Source: UBA1715 sp045600045
Lineage (GTDB): Bacteria; Bacteroidota; Bacteroidia; Bacteroidales; UBA1715
Direction of reading: 5' to 3'
DNA length: 17,203 nucleotides
Assembly (NCBI GenBank): GCA_045600045.1
Contig: JAZRXD010000013.1
Location: forward strand, 1-17,203
Under the pieces are notes generated by a model. It had not been told where the DNA came from and ran no database searches. It saw only the letters and a list, made by a program, of their open reading frames with translations. The translations under genes were made by a program, and so were the position numbers. The number at the start of each line of letters is the position of its first letter. The first letter of the stretch is position 1. Shown here in pieces: positions 6,383-13,689 of this stretch.

Positions 6383-7720
6383 ATGAAGACTTTTAAAATT
6401 GGTGGAATTCATCCGAAAGAAAACAAATTATCAAAAGGTAAGCAAATCGAAGTTGCTCCTATTCCCGAAATTGTGATGATTCCCCTGTCGCAACACATTG
6501 GAGCACCAGCAAAACCTATTGTTGCAGTTGGCGACCACGTGAAAGTTGGAACAAAAATCGGTGAAAGTGCTGGTTTTGTCTCGGCAAACATTTATTCATC
6601 AATTTCGGGAACCGTAGAAAAGATTGACAATCTACCCGACGCATCAGGATTCAAGAAACAAACAATCATCATTAAAAGTGACGGAAACGATGATTGGGAA
6701 GAAACAATTAACAAATCAACTGAATTACAAAAAGAAACTTCGTTAACACCTGACGAGATAAAAGCTAAAATCATCGAAGCCGGTATTGTCGGCATGGGTG
6801 GTGCAACATTTCCACTGGGCGTAAAACTTTCACCGCCAAACGATGTGAAAATCACGCACTTGCTGGTAAATGGTGTTGAATGTGAGCCATATCTTACTGC
6901 CGACCATGCTCTTATGCTTGAAAAAACAGAGGAAATCTGCGTCGGCATCGAACTTTTGAAAAAAGTTTTAGGCATCAACGTGGCTCTTGTTGGTATTGAA
7001 AACAACAAACCTGATGCAATACAAAAAATGCGCGAAACATCCGCTCAATATAAAGGAACGGAGATTGTACCGCTCAAAGTGAAATATCCGCAAGGAAGTG
7101 AAAAGCATTTGATTCAAGCTCTCATGGGCGTCGAAGTTCCTTCGCGTAAACTACCAGCATCGGTTGGAGCTATCGTTTGTAATATCGCGACTGTTTTCGC
7201 TGTTTACGAGGCTGTTATAAAAAACAAACCTCTTTTTGAAAGAATTGTAACCGTTACAGGAACAAGCGTAAAAAATCCATCAAATCTATTAGTTCGATTA
7301 GGGACACGCACGGGTGATTTATTTCCATTGGTTGGTGGAATTCCTGAAGATACCGACAAAATCATCTCTGGTGGTCCTATGATGGGAAAAGCAATCAGTT
7401 CCGTGGAAGTTCCTATAATGAAAGGTTCTTCGGGCGTTGTTTGCATGAGTGAAAAAGAAGCTCACCGACACAAAGAAGGCAACTGCATCCGTTGCGGACG
7501 ATGCGTAGATGGTTGTCCTATGGGACTTGAACCATATTTACTCTACACATTGGCTAAAAAATCAATGATTACAGAATTAACAGAACATAATATAACAGAA
7601 TGTATTGCTTGTGGTTCCTGCAGTTTCTCGTGCCCTGCACACAAACCGCTCCACGACTACATTCGTTTAGGCAAAGCCAAAGCTATTCAAGCAACCATGG
7701 CAAAAAATAACGTTGAATGA
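6383..7720 (+). CDS. rnfC: Electron transport complex subunit RnfC
   Basis: RnfC is the NADH/flavin-binding peripheral subunit of Rnf, which couples ferredoxin:NAD+ electron transfer to Na+ or H+ pumping across the inner membrane. The 445-residue protein has the expected parts: an N-terminal barrel-sandwich-like domain (about 1-100), a Nqo1/FMN-binding-type region with GIVGMGGATFP at 135-144 and NGVECEPY at 163-170, a SLBB-type region around 285-350, and two [4Fe-4S] motifs: Cys368, 371, 374, 378 (CIRCGRCVDGCP) and Cys407, 410, 413, 417 (CIACGSCSFSCP). Length is normal for the short, gut-anaerobe form without the long C-terminal extension of gamma-proteobacteria. It is the first rnf gene here, and rnfB, usually directly upstream in Bacteroidales, is missing. 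The ATG follows a candidate promoter. Confidence 0.97.
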   Translation: MKTFKIGGIHPKENKLSKGKQIEVAPIPEIVMIPLSQHIGAPAKPIVAVGDHVKVGTKIGESAGFVSANIYSSISGTVEKIDNLPDASGFKKQTIIIKSDGNDDWEETINKSTELQKETSLTPDEIKAKIIEAGIVGMGGATFPLGVKLSPPNDVKITHLLVNGVECEPYLTADHALMLEKTEEICVGIELLKKVLGINVALVGIENNKPDAIQKMRETSAQYKGTEIVPLKVKYPQGSEKHLIQALMGVEVPSRKLPASVGAIVCNIATVFAVYEAVIKNKPLFERIVTVTGTSVKNPSNLLVRLGTRTGDLFPLVGGIPEDTDKIISGGPMMGKAISSVEVPIMKGSSGVVCMSEKEAHRHKEGNCIRCGRCVDGCPMGLEPYLLYTLAKKSMITELTEHNITECIACGSCSFSCPAHKPLHDYIRLGKAKAIQATMAKNNVE

Positions 7721-7733
7721 AAAACAAACAACT

Positions 7734-8702
7734 ATGTTAACAGTCTCATCTTCACCGCACTATCAGTCAGAAACAAGTACACAACGATTAATGTGTAATG
7801 TTTTGATAGCATTGGTGCCAGCTTTCATATTTTCAATAGTAGTTTTCGGCATTTCGTCGTTAATACTGACGCTGACTGCCGTTACTTCATGTTTATTTTT
7901 TGAATTTGTCATCAACAAATGGCTTTTCAAAAAAGAAGATTGTTCAATAAAAGATTGTTCAGCCATCATTACGGGTGTATTACTGTCGTTTAACCTACCT
8001 AACACATTGCCGTTGTGGATGGTCGTAATCGGTAGTTTGGTGGCAATTGGAATTGCAAAAATGTCGTTTGGCGGACTAGGCTGTAACATTTTCAACCCGG
8101 CATTGGTTGGACGTGTGTTTTTGCTTGTCTCCTTCCCTGTTGACATGACAAGCTGGTCTAAAGTTACTGATTATGCAGTTGATGGTACAACAGGCGCCAC
8201 GCCACTTGGATTAATCAAAGAAACGATAAAAAGTGGCAACACAATTTCACAAATTGATTTGCCTTCAATGCAAGATATGTTCATCGGGAATATTGGCGGT
8301 AGTCTTGGTGAAATCTCCGTAATAGCATTGGTAATCGGCGGTTTATATCTTATTTTCTCAAAAACAATTTCGTGGCACATTCCAGTAGCAGTTTTGGGAA
8401 CAATGTTTATTTTCTCAGGAATACTTTATTTGGCAAATCCAGAACTGAATGCAAATCCTCTATTCCACATCTGTTCCGGTGGTGCAATGCTTGGTGCTAT
8501 TTTTATGGCAACAGATTACGCAACATCACCAATGACAAAACTTGGAAAAATCATCTTTGGTGTCGGAATTGGATTGCTAACAATAATAATAAGACGATTT
8601 TGTGCATATCCAGAAGGTATGTCATTCGCCATATTGATTATGAACGCGTTAGTTCCACTTATCAATAAAATTCAACCACGCTTTTACGGCAGTAATAAAT
8701 AA
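7734..8702 (+). CDS. rnfD: Electron transport complex subunit RnfD
   Basis: A 322-residue polytopic inner-membrane subunit of the NqrB/RnfD family that carries covalent FMN and takes part in ion translocation. The flavinylation site is in TTGATPL, with the acceptor Thr at residue 156, attached by an ApbE flavin transferase that is not encoded here. Other signatures are GGLGCNIFNPALVGR (about 113-127) and the C-terminal GGAMLGAIFMATDYATSP segment containing the conserved ATDYATSP. About eight to nine hydrophobic helices can be seen. I chose ATG 7734, 13 bases after the rnfC stop; a TTG at 7713 overlaps rnfC and would add seven unconserved residues. Confidence 0.96.
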   Translation: MLTVSSSPHYQSETSTQRLMCNVLIALVPAFIFSIVVFGISSLILTLTAVTSCLFFEFVINKWLFKKEDCSIKDCSAIITGVLLSFNLPNTLPLWMVVIGSLVAIGIAKMSFGGLGCNIFNPALVGRVFLLVSFPVDMTSWSKVTDYAVDGTTGATPLGLIKETIKSGNTISQIDLPSMQDMFIGNIGGSLGEISVIALVIGGLYLIFSKTISWHIPVAVLGTMFIFSGILYLANPELNANPLFHICSGGAMLGAIFMATDYATSPMTKLGKIIFGVGIGLLTIIIRRFCAYPEGMSFAILIMNALVPLINKIQPRFYGSNK

Positions 8703-8707
8703 CGACT

Positions 8708-9322
8708 ATGGCAAGAATTGAATCATCACTCAAAAATATGGTTATCACCCTGTTCGTGATAACTCTCGTAGCCGGACTTTCGCTTGGTTTAGTTCAACAT
8801 ATTACGAAAGAACCTATAGCAAAAGCACAGCAAGAAAAGCAAATTAAAGCAATTTCGGACGTCGTTCCTGAATTCGACAACAATCCGTTGGAAAATAAAG
8901 AACGTCTTGCCGTTGATGACGATAGTTTGGACGTGTATATAGCAACAAAAGACGACGAAATTGTTGGTTACGCAATATTAAGTTCCACAACTTCGGGATT
9001 TGGCGGTTTAGTTCAAATCATGGTCGGTTTCAATCCCGACGGAACAATTTACAACACGGCCGTAGTTTCTCACCAAGAAACGCCTGGTTTAGGTGATCAA
9101 ATGACAACAGAAAAATTTCGTAATCAATTCAAGAATTTTGACCTGACACAGAAAAAAGCCGTCGTAAAGAAAGATGGTGGCGATGTTGATGCAATCACAG
9201 CTGCGACGATTAGTTCCCGCGCATTTTGTTCGACCATTCGCAAAGCATACAATGCTTATGCTCAATTAAATAACGCAACTACAAATACGGATGCACAATC
9301 TGGTGCAACTAAACACGAATAA
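8708..9322 (+). CDS. rnfG: Electron transport complex subunit RnfG
   Basis: The 204-residue RnfG/NqrC-type subunit: one N-terminal membrane helix (about 11-30) and a periplasmic FMN-binding domain. GYAILSSTTSGFGG (87-100), QETPGLGD (123-130) and DAITAATISS (161-170) are family motifs; Thr167 is the predicted phosphoester-linked FMN acceptor. A low-complexity Asn/Thr-rich tail follows residue 185. It passes electrons between the RnfD flavin and the membrane iron centre of RnfA/E. The gene begins five bases after rnfD ends and is followed by rnfE after four bases, in line with one transcript. Confidence 0.96.
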   Translation: MARIESSLKNMVITLFVITLVAGLSLGLVQHITKEPIAKAQQEKQIKAISDVVPEFDNNPLENKERLAVDDDSLDVYIATKDDEIVGYAILSSTTSGFGGLVQIMVGFNPDGTIYNTAVVSHQETPGLGDQMTTEKFRNQFKNFDLTQKKAVVKKDGGDVDAITAATISSRAFCSTIRKAYNAYAQLNNATTNTDAQSGATKHE

Positions 9323-9326
9323 CGCT

Positions 9327-9917
9327 ATGGCTGATATTAAAAATCTAACACGAGGAATCATAAAGGAGAACCCTACATTCGTTCTTCTTTTAGGTATGTG
9401 CCCTACCCTTGGCGTCACAACTTCGGGAATAAATGGTTTAGGTATGGGATTGGCGACAATGTTCGTTCTAATTCTTTCAAACTGCTTTATTTCTATGCTG
9501 AAAAATGTCATTCCCGACAAAGTACGTATTCCAGCATATATTGTCATAATCGCATCATTTGTGACGATTGTGCAATTACTTATGGAAGCATACGTACCAT
9601 CATTATACGAAACCTTAGGTTTGTACATTCCGTTGATTGTGGTAAACTGTATCATTCTCGGCCGTGCAGAATCATTTGCAAACAAAAACGGTGTAGTCGA
9701 TTCTATTTTTGACGGAATCGGTATGGGCTTAGGTTTCACGTTAGGTTTGACAATTCTTGGCTTAGTTCGTGAAATATTAGGTTCAGGAACATTTTTCGGT
9801 TATAATTTCTTCAATTTATTTGGCGTTGAAGATCCGAAAATGATGTTGGTATTTATTTTACCTCCTGGAGCATTTTTGGTTCTCGCTTACTTAATCGCAA
9901 TCATTAGAAAAAACTAA
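9327..9917 (+). CDS. rnfE: Electron transport complex subunit RnfE
   Basis: A 196-residue integral membrane subunit of the NqrD/RnfE family with six predicted helices. Cys25 in LGMCPTLGV and Cys108 in VVNCIILGRAESFA are the conserved cysteines that, with their partners in RnfA, hold the intramembrane iron-sulfur centre. The start is the ATG at 9327 (MADIKNLTRG), four bases after rnfG; an upstream ATG at 9291 lies inside rnfG and would add a hydrophilic stretch not usual for the family. Length is at the short end of the family but complete. Confidence 0.96.
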   Translation: MADIKNLTRGIIKENPTFVLLLGMCPTLGVTTSGINGLGMGLATMFVLILSNCFISMLKNVIPDKVRIPAYIVIIASFVTIVQLLMEAYVPSLYETLGLYIPLIVVNCIILGRAESFANKNGVVDSIFDGIGMGLGFTLGLTILGLVREILGSGTFFGYNFFNLFGVEDPKMMLVFILPPGAFLVLAYLIAIIRKN

Positions 9918-9942
9918 TCACTAATCTCTAACCTCCACTATT

Positions 9943-10539
9943 ATGGCTTACATATTAATCATTATATCGGCAGTTTTCGTAAACAACATAGTGTTGAGTC
10001 AATTTTTGGGAATTTGTCCGTTTTTGGGCGTTTCCAAAAAAGTAAACACAGCTTTGGGAATGTCAGGCGCAGTAATGTTCGTCATCGTATTGGCAACATT
10101 GGTAACCTATATTTTGAATGAATACGTTCTTATTCCGTTAAAGCTTGAATTTTTACAGACCATCAGTTTTATTTTGATTATCGCAGCTTTGGTACAGATG
10201 GTTGAAATCGTATTAAAGAAAGTTTCTCACGCATTGTACGAAGCATTAGGAGTATTCCTTCCATTGATAACCACAAACTGCTGCGTTCTTGGTGTTTCGA
10301 TGATGGCATTGGATTTACCAAGCAAATACACATTCGTTGATGAAAACTCACTTGGGTTGGCAATCGTCTTTGCTTTCGCCAATTCTTTAGCTTTTGGATT
10401 GGCCTTGACAATCTTTGCCGGCATACGCGAACAAATACAATTAACAGATATTCCTAAACGTTTACAAGGAACTCCTATTTCGCTTATCGCAGCAGGGTTG
10501 TTAGCTTTGGCATTTATGGGATTTTCGGGATTAGTTTAA
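9943..10539 (+). CDS. rnfA: Electron transport complex subunit RnfA
   Basis: A 198-residue six-helix membrane protein of the NqrE/RnfA family, the structural partner of RnfE. Conserved cysteines are Cys25 in LGICPFLGV and Cys113 in TTNCCVLGV; a second adjacent Cys114 is present. The NNIVLSQFLG start and the central AIVFAFANSLAFGLAL helix are typical. It closes the operon, 25 bases after rnfE. Only 28 bases separate its stop from the convergent xseB stop, and no hairpin terminator is visible there. Confidence 0.97.
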   Translation: MAYILIIISAVFVNNIVLSQFLGICPFLGVSKKVNTALGMSGAVMFVIVLATLVTYILNEYVLIPLKLEFLQTISFILIIAALVQMVEIVLKKVSHALYEALGVFLPLITTNCCVLGVSMMALDLPSKYTFVDENSLGLAIVFAFANSLAFGLALTIFAGIREQIQLTDIPKRLQGTPISLIAAGLLALAFMGFSGLV

Positions 10540-10567
10540 ATCTATACTGATTATAACAGAAACAAAA

Positions 10568-10759
10568 TTATTCATCAAACAACCCCTTAACTTCTTCGTC
10601 AATTTTCTGTAATTTGGTTTTACAAAGAGCTATCAATTTTGCGGCTTTTTTGATTTCTTCCGTCAATTCATCTATTTTGCAGTTTCCTGATTCAATACGG
10701 TTTACGATTTCTTCCAAATCCTGCATTGCTTTATCGTAAGAAAACTCTTCTTTTTTCAT
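10568..10759 (-). CDS. xseB: Exodeoxyribonuclease VII small subunit
   Basis: A 63-residue, charged, fully helical protein of the XseB family. FSYDKAMQDLEEIVNRIESG at residues 6-25 is the family signature (usually F-E-x-A-L-x-x-L-E-x-I-V-x-x-L-E), followed by a second coiled-coil helix. XseB binds the catalytic XseA in the cytoplasm; the complex degrades single-stranded DNA in both directions. The start is the ATG at 10759, since upstream sequence belongs to the end of miaB. It lies 19 bases downstream of miaB and is likely cotranscribed. The large subunit gene xseA, often next door, is not in the window. Confidence 0.92.
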   Translation of the reverse strand: MKKEEFSYDKAMQDLEEIVNRIESGNCKIDELTEEIKKAAKLIALCKTKLQKIDEEVKGLFDE

Positions 10760-10778
10760 ATTCTGATTCTTTTTCAAG

Positions 10779-12110
10779 TTACAATTCCACAATTTCTCCA
10801 CGAAGTGTTGCCGACGTTGACGAAACAATTCTAACTTGTACAAAATCACCAAGTTTCACATTGTTTGCAGGAAAAACGACGGTTTTGTTCTGAGAAGTTC
10901 TGCCCTTCCATTCGCCCTCGTCTTTTTTTGATGAACCATCTATTAGCACTTCAAAAATTTTTCCAACATCTTCGGCATTTTTCTTTTTCGACATTTCGTT
11001 TTGAACAGCAATAATATCGTTCAGTCGTCTTGTTTTTACATCGTCAGAAACATTGTCGGGCATTCGTTTCGATGCAACCGTTCCTTCTCGTTCCGAATAT
11101 TTGAACATAAAAGCAGCATCGTAACCAACCTCTTTCATCAACGAAAGCGTTTCATTTTGTTCTTGCTCGGTTTCATCGGAAAAGCCACACATTATATCGG
11201 TTGTGATTGATGCTTCTGGTAAAATTCTCCGAATTGCAGCTACTCTATCAAAATACCATTCTCGTGTATAACGGCGATTCATACGTTGCAACACGGTTGT
11301 ACTACCGCTTTGGACAGGCAAATGAATCCATTTTGCAAGATTGTCATACTTTGCCATCACATACAACAAATCATCCGACAAATCTTTTGGATGAGATGTC
11401 GTGAATCGAATACGCATATTTGGAACAGCCAAAGCAACCATTTCAAGCAATTGCGGAAACGAAACCACAACGCCATCCTGCTCATACTTATAGGAATTCA
11501 CATTTTGCCCAAGCAACGTAACTTCCTTATAACCATCATCATACAACTTCTTTACCTCATCAACAATAGATTGTGCATCGCGACTACGCTCACGACCGCG
11601 AGTGTAAGGTACAATACAATACGAACAGAAATTGTTGCAACCACGCATAATAGAAACAAAGGCAGAAATACCATTGTCATCGTAACGATACGGAAAAATT
11701 TCCGCATAGGTTTCTGTCAACGACAATTCTGCATTGATAGCCTTCTGTTTATCGTAGGCTTGTTTAACCAACTGTGGCATAGAGCGATACGAATCCGGAC
11801 CTGCGACAATATCAACCAGACCTTTTTTCTCGAACAAACGGTCCTGTAAACGTTCTGCCATACAACCAATTACGCCAATCAATAAATTCTCGTTTGCCGC
11901 ACGTAATTTCTTCAGTTCATTCAGACGTTGTACAATTTTATTTTCGGCATGTTCGCGAATGGAACACGTATTCAATAAAATAACATCAGCCTCATTTATA
12001 TCTTTGGTGTATTCAAAGCCATCAGCCTTCAAAATTGCCGCAACCACCTCGCTATCAGCGACATTCATTTGGCAACCGTATGTTTCAATATGTAGTTTTT
12101 TCATATTCAT
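10779..12110 (-). CDS. miaB: tRNA-2-methylthio-N6-dimethylallyladenosine synthase MiaB
   Basis: MiaB is a cytoplasmic radical-SAM methylthiotransferase that converts i6A37 to ms2i6A37 in tRNAs reading UNN codons. The 443-residue protein has all three parts: the N-terminal UPF0004 domain with auxiliary-cluster cysteines Cys13 (TYGCQMN), Cys49 (NTCSIRE) and Cys83 (GCMAER); the radical-SAM core with Cys158, 162 and 165 in CNNFCSYCIVPYTRGRE; and a C-terminal TRAM domain from about 375. HLPVQSGS is also present. TYGCQMN and the PYTRG context favour MiaB over RimO or MtaB. The first ATG (12110) is given; a second at 12104 is equally possible. A perfect 9-bp palindrome lies six bases upstream of the start. 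Confidence 0.96.
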   Translation of the reverse strand: MNMKKLHIETYGCQMNVADSEVVAAILKADGFEYTKDINEADVILLNTCSIREHAENKIVQRLNELKKLRAANENLLIGVIGCMAERLQDRLFEKKGLVDIVAGPDSYRSMPQLVKQAYDKQKAINAELSLTETYAEIFPYRYDDNGISAFVSIMRGCNNFCSYCIVPYTRGRERSRDAQSIVDEVKKLYDDGYKEVTLLGQNVNSYKYEQDGVVVSFPQLLEMVALAVPNMRIRFTTSHPKDLSDDLLYVMAKYDNLAKWIHLPVQSGSTTVLQRMNRRYTREWYFDRVAAIRRILPEASITTDIMCGFSDETEQEQNETLSLMKEVGYDAAFMFKYSEREGTVASKRMPDNVSDDVKTRRLNDIIAVQNEMSKKKNAEDVGKIFEVLIDGSSKKDEGEWKGRTSQNKTVVFPANNVKLGDFVQVRIVSSTSATLRGEIVEL

Positions 12111-12116
12111 TATTTG

Positions 12117-12142
12117 CTGCGTAAAGATAGAGATTTACGCAG
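12117..12142 (-). promoter_or_regulatory. Perfect inverted repeat in the miaB leader
   Basis: Arms CTGCGTAAA (12117-12125) and TTTACGCAG (12134-12142) are exact reverse complements across an eight-base loop. On the miaB strand the hairpin would end six bases before the start codon. There is no T-run after it, so it is not a terminator. It could be an RNA hairpin controlling initiation or an operator with half-sites 17 bases apart. Function is inferred from position only. Confidence 0.5.
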
Positions 12143-12190
12143 GAATTTGAACGAAGGAAGAAGAATATATTTTGAAACAATACACAAGTT

Positions 12191-12220
12191 AAAACAAAAA
12201 GGGCGCATACAATACGCCCT
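12191..12220 (-). terminator. Rho-independent terminator of the esterase gene
   Basis: On the minus strand, a 9-bp stem with one T-G wobble (12220-12212 pairing with 12208-12200, core AGGGCG/CGCCCT) and a three-base loop is followed by TTTTTGTTTT. It lies about 25 bases after the esterase stop codon. Confidence 0.85.
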
Positions 12221-12245
12221 ACATATTTTCTTAATTCTATACCCT

Positions 12246-13682
12246 CTATTCAATATCTTTATCTTCAACAATTCCCACAGGAATATCGTCAAGCCAAAAA
12301 CACGTTGCTGGCATATTATATTCATTTCGCAGCGTAGGTTGTGCTGTATTTTTCCACGCATACCGCACTTGGACTGGTTTTTTCACCTTCGCTGAAGTAA
12401 GTTTTATTGTGGATTGCTCCTCGCAAATAACAGCCTTTGCTGGATAAAAAACACCATCTATTCCTGCTAATTCAAAACCTTCTATTGTCTTAGTTGTCGA
12501 GTGCAATTTTTCGGCATAGAAAAAATTTACATAGACTTCATTTGGTTTACCATAATATGGTACAATAGGTTCTGGTGAAAAAACTTGATTCGGAGACAAT
12601 TTTGTTGGATTATGATATAATTGATACAACGCAAGATTTGCAAATCGAAGTCCAGCCGTCTGCTTATCCTTTGGGTGAATATTATTGACATCGCCAACAA
12701 AATCATTAGTAACAATCATTTGCACATCACCAAATCGTGAAACCTTACGCTGATTATTTTGAATTGTAGGACATTGACCTTCAACACCGTACGCAAATGG
12801 TGCAATTTGAGCAATATAGAAAGGGACATGTTCGCCATGCTTTTTAAACCAACTATAGATAAGGTTTGTAAGCAATTTGTCGTATCCGTCGACATTTTCC
12901 ACATTTGCTTCACCTTGATACCACAAGATTCCTTTTATTTTGAACTGAATTATTGGCGCAATCATCGCATTATACAAATAACCCGGTTCTTTTGGCGACC
13001 ACGACATTTCCGAGATTTTTTTTGACAAGTCCAACAATTCCGGATCATCATAAATCGTTTCGGCCGGTGTCCACGTTTCTATTGGAGAACCACCAACATA
13101 CGAGCCAATCACTCCTATCGGCACATTCAATTCTTGTTGCAACTTACGGGCAAAAAAGTACCCAATAGCACTAAAGTCTATCATCGTTTCTGGTGAACAT
13201 TCTTTCCATTCGCCATATACATCGTCCTGTGGCGTTACAGACATACGAGGCACAACTTGGAAGAAACGAATATTGGGATAATCTGCCGCGGCAACTTCCT
13301 GTTCGCCATTCAAAATACCATTCCGTGGCGACCATTCCATATTCGACTGACCAGAACAAAGCCACACTTCACCTATCAGCACGTTTTTTATTGTAAGTTT
13401 TCGCCAGCCTTCAACGGTAATTTCGTAGGGAGTGTAACTTGCACTTGGCGTTTTCACATCGACAGACCAAGTCATTGTGTTGCCAGTCATCACTTTGTAC
13501 GCAGTTGTATCCCAACCAACTTTCACCGTAATTTCTTCGTATGGTTTTGCCCAGCCCCAGATTTTCACCTTGGCATTTTGCTGAAGCACCATATTGTCGC
13601 AAAAAATTGACGGCAAAATCACAAGTGCATAACTTATTGAATAAGAAACAACTAATATAACAAGCAACGCAAACTTTTTCAT
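12246..13682 (-). CDS. Secreted sialate O-acetylesterase-like SGNH hydrolase
   Basis: A 478-residue exported carbohydrate esterase of the SASA (sialate O-acetylesterase) family. A signal peptide covers residues 1-19 (MKKFALLVILVVSYSISYA, cleavage near Ala19). A beta-rich N-terminal domain (about 20-100) is followed by the SGNH core: block I WLCSGQSNMEW with predicted nucleophile Ser113; GSYVGGSPIE at 193-202; WYQGEANV at 254-261; and the C-terminal NDFVGDVNNIHPKDKQ with predicted catalytic His336 and its Asp nearby. A second beta-domain fills the C-terminus. Members remove acetyl groups from sialic acids or from plant glycans such as xylan; which one cannot be told. It starts seven bases after prfC, so is likely transcribed with it, and ends in its own terminator. 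There is no sialidase or SusC/D gene nearby. Confidence 0.92.
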   Translation of the reverse strand: MKKFALLVILVVSYSISYALVILPSIFCDNMVLQQNAKVKIWGWAKPYEEITVKVGWDTTAYKVMTGNTMTWSVDVKTPSASYTPYEITVEGWRKLTIKNVLIGEVWLCSGQSNMEWSPRNGILNGEQEVAAADYPNIRFFQVVPRMSVTPQDDVYGEWKECSPETMIDFSAIGYFFARKLQQELNVPIGVIGSYVGGSPIETWTPAETIYDDPELLDLSKKISEMSWSPKEPGYLYNAMIAPIIQFKIKGILWYQGEANVENVDGYDKLLTNLIYSWFKKHGEHVPFYIAQIAPFAYGVEGQCPTIQNNQRKVSRFGDVQMIVTNDFVGDVNNIHPKDKQTAGLRFANLALYQLYHNPTKLSPNQVFSPEPIVPYYGKPNEVYVNFFYAEKLHSTTKTIEGFELAGIDGVFYPAKAVICEEQSTIKLTSAKVKKPVQVRYAWKNTAQPTLRNEYNMPATCFWLDDIPVGIVEDKDIE

Positions 13683-13689
13683 ACAAAAA

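Noticed and set aside
7713..7733. TTG start for RnfD
   Set aside because: It would overlap rnfC and add seven residues not expected in the family; ATG 7734 fits better.
10540..10567. Terminator between rnfA and xseB
   Set aside because: The 28-base gap has no inverted repeat with a T-run in either direction.
11286..11849. 187-residue plus-strand reading frame
   Set aside because: Antisense to the radical-SAM core of miaB, which is clearly the real gene.
12246..13682. Polysaccharide utilisation locus made of GH5 genes and the esterase
   Set aside because: The genes are about 6 kb apart, on opposite strands, separated by rnf and miaB, with no SusC/SusD or sensor-regulator.
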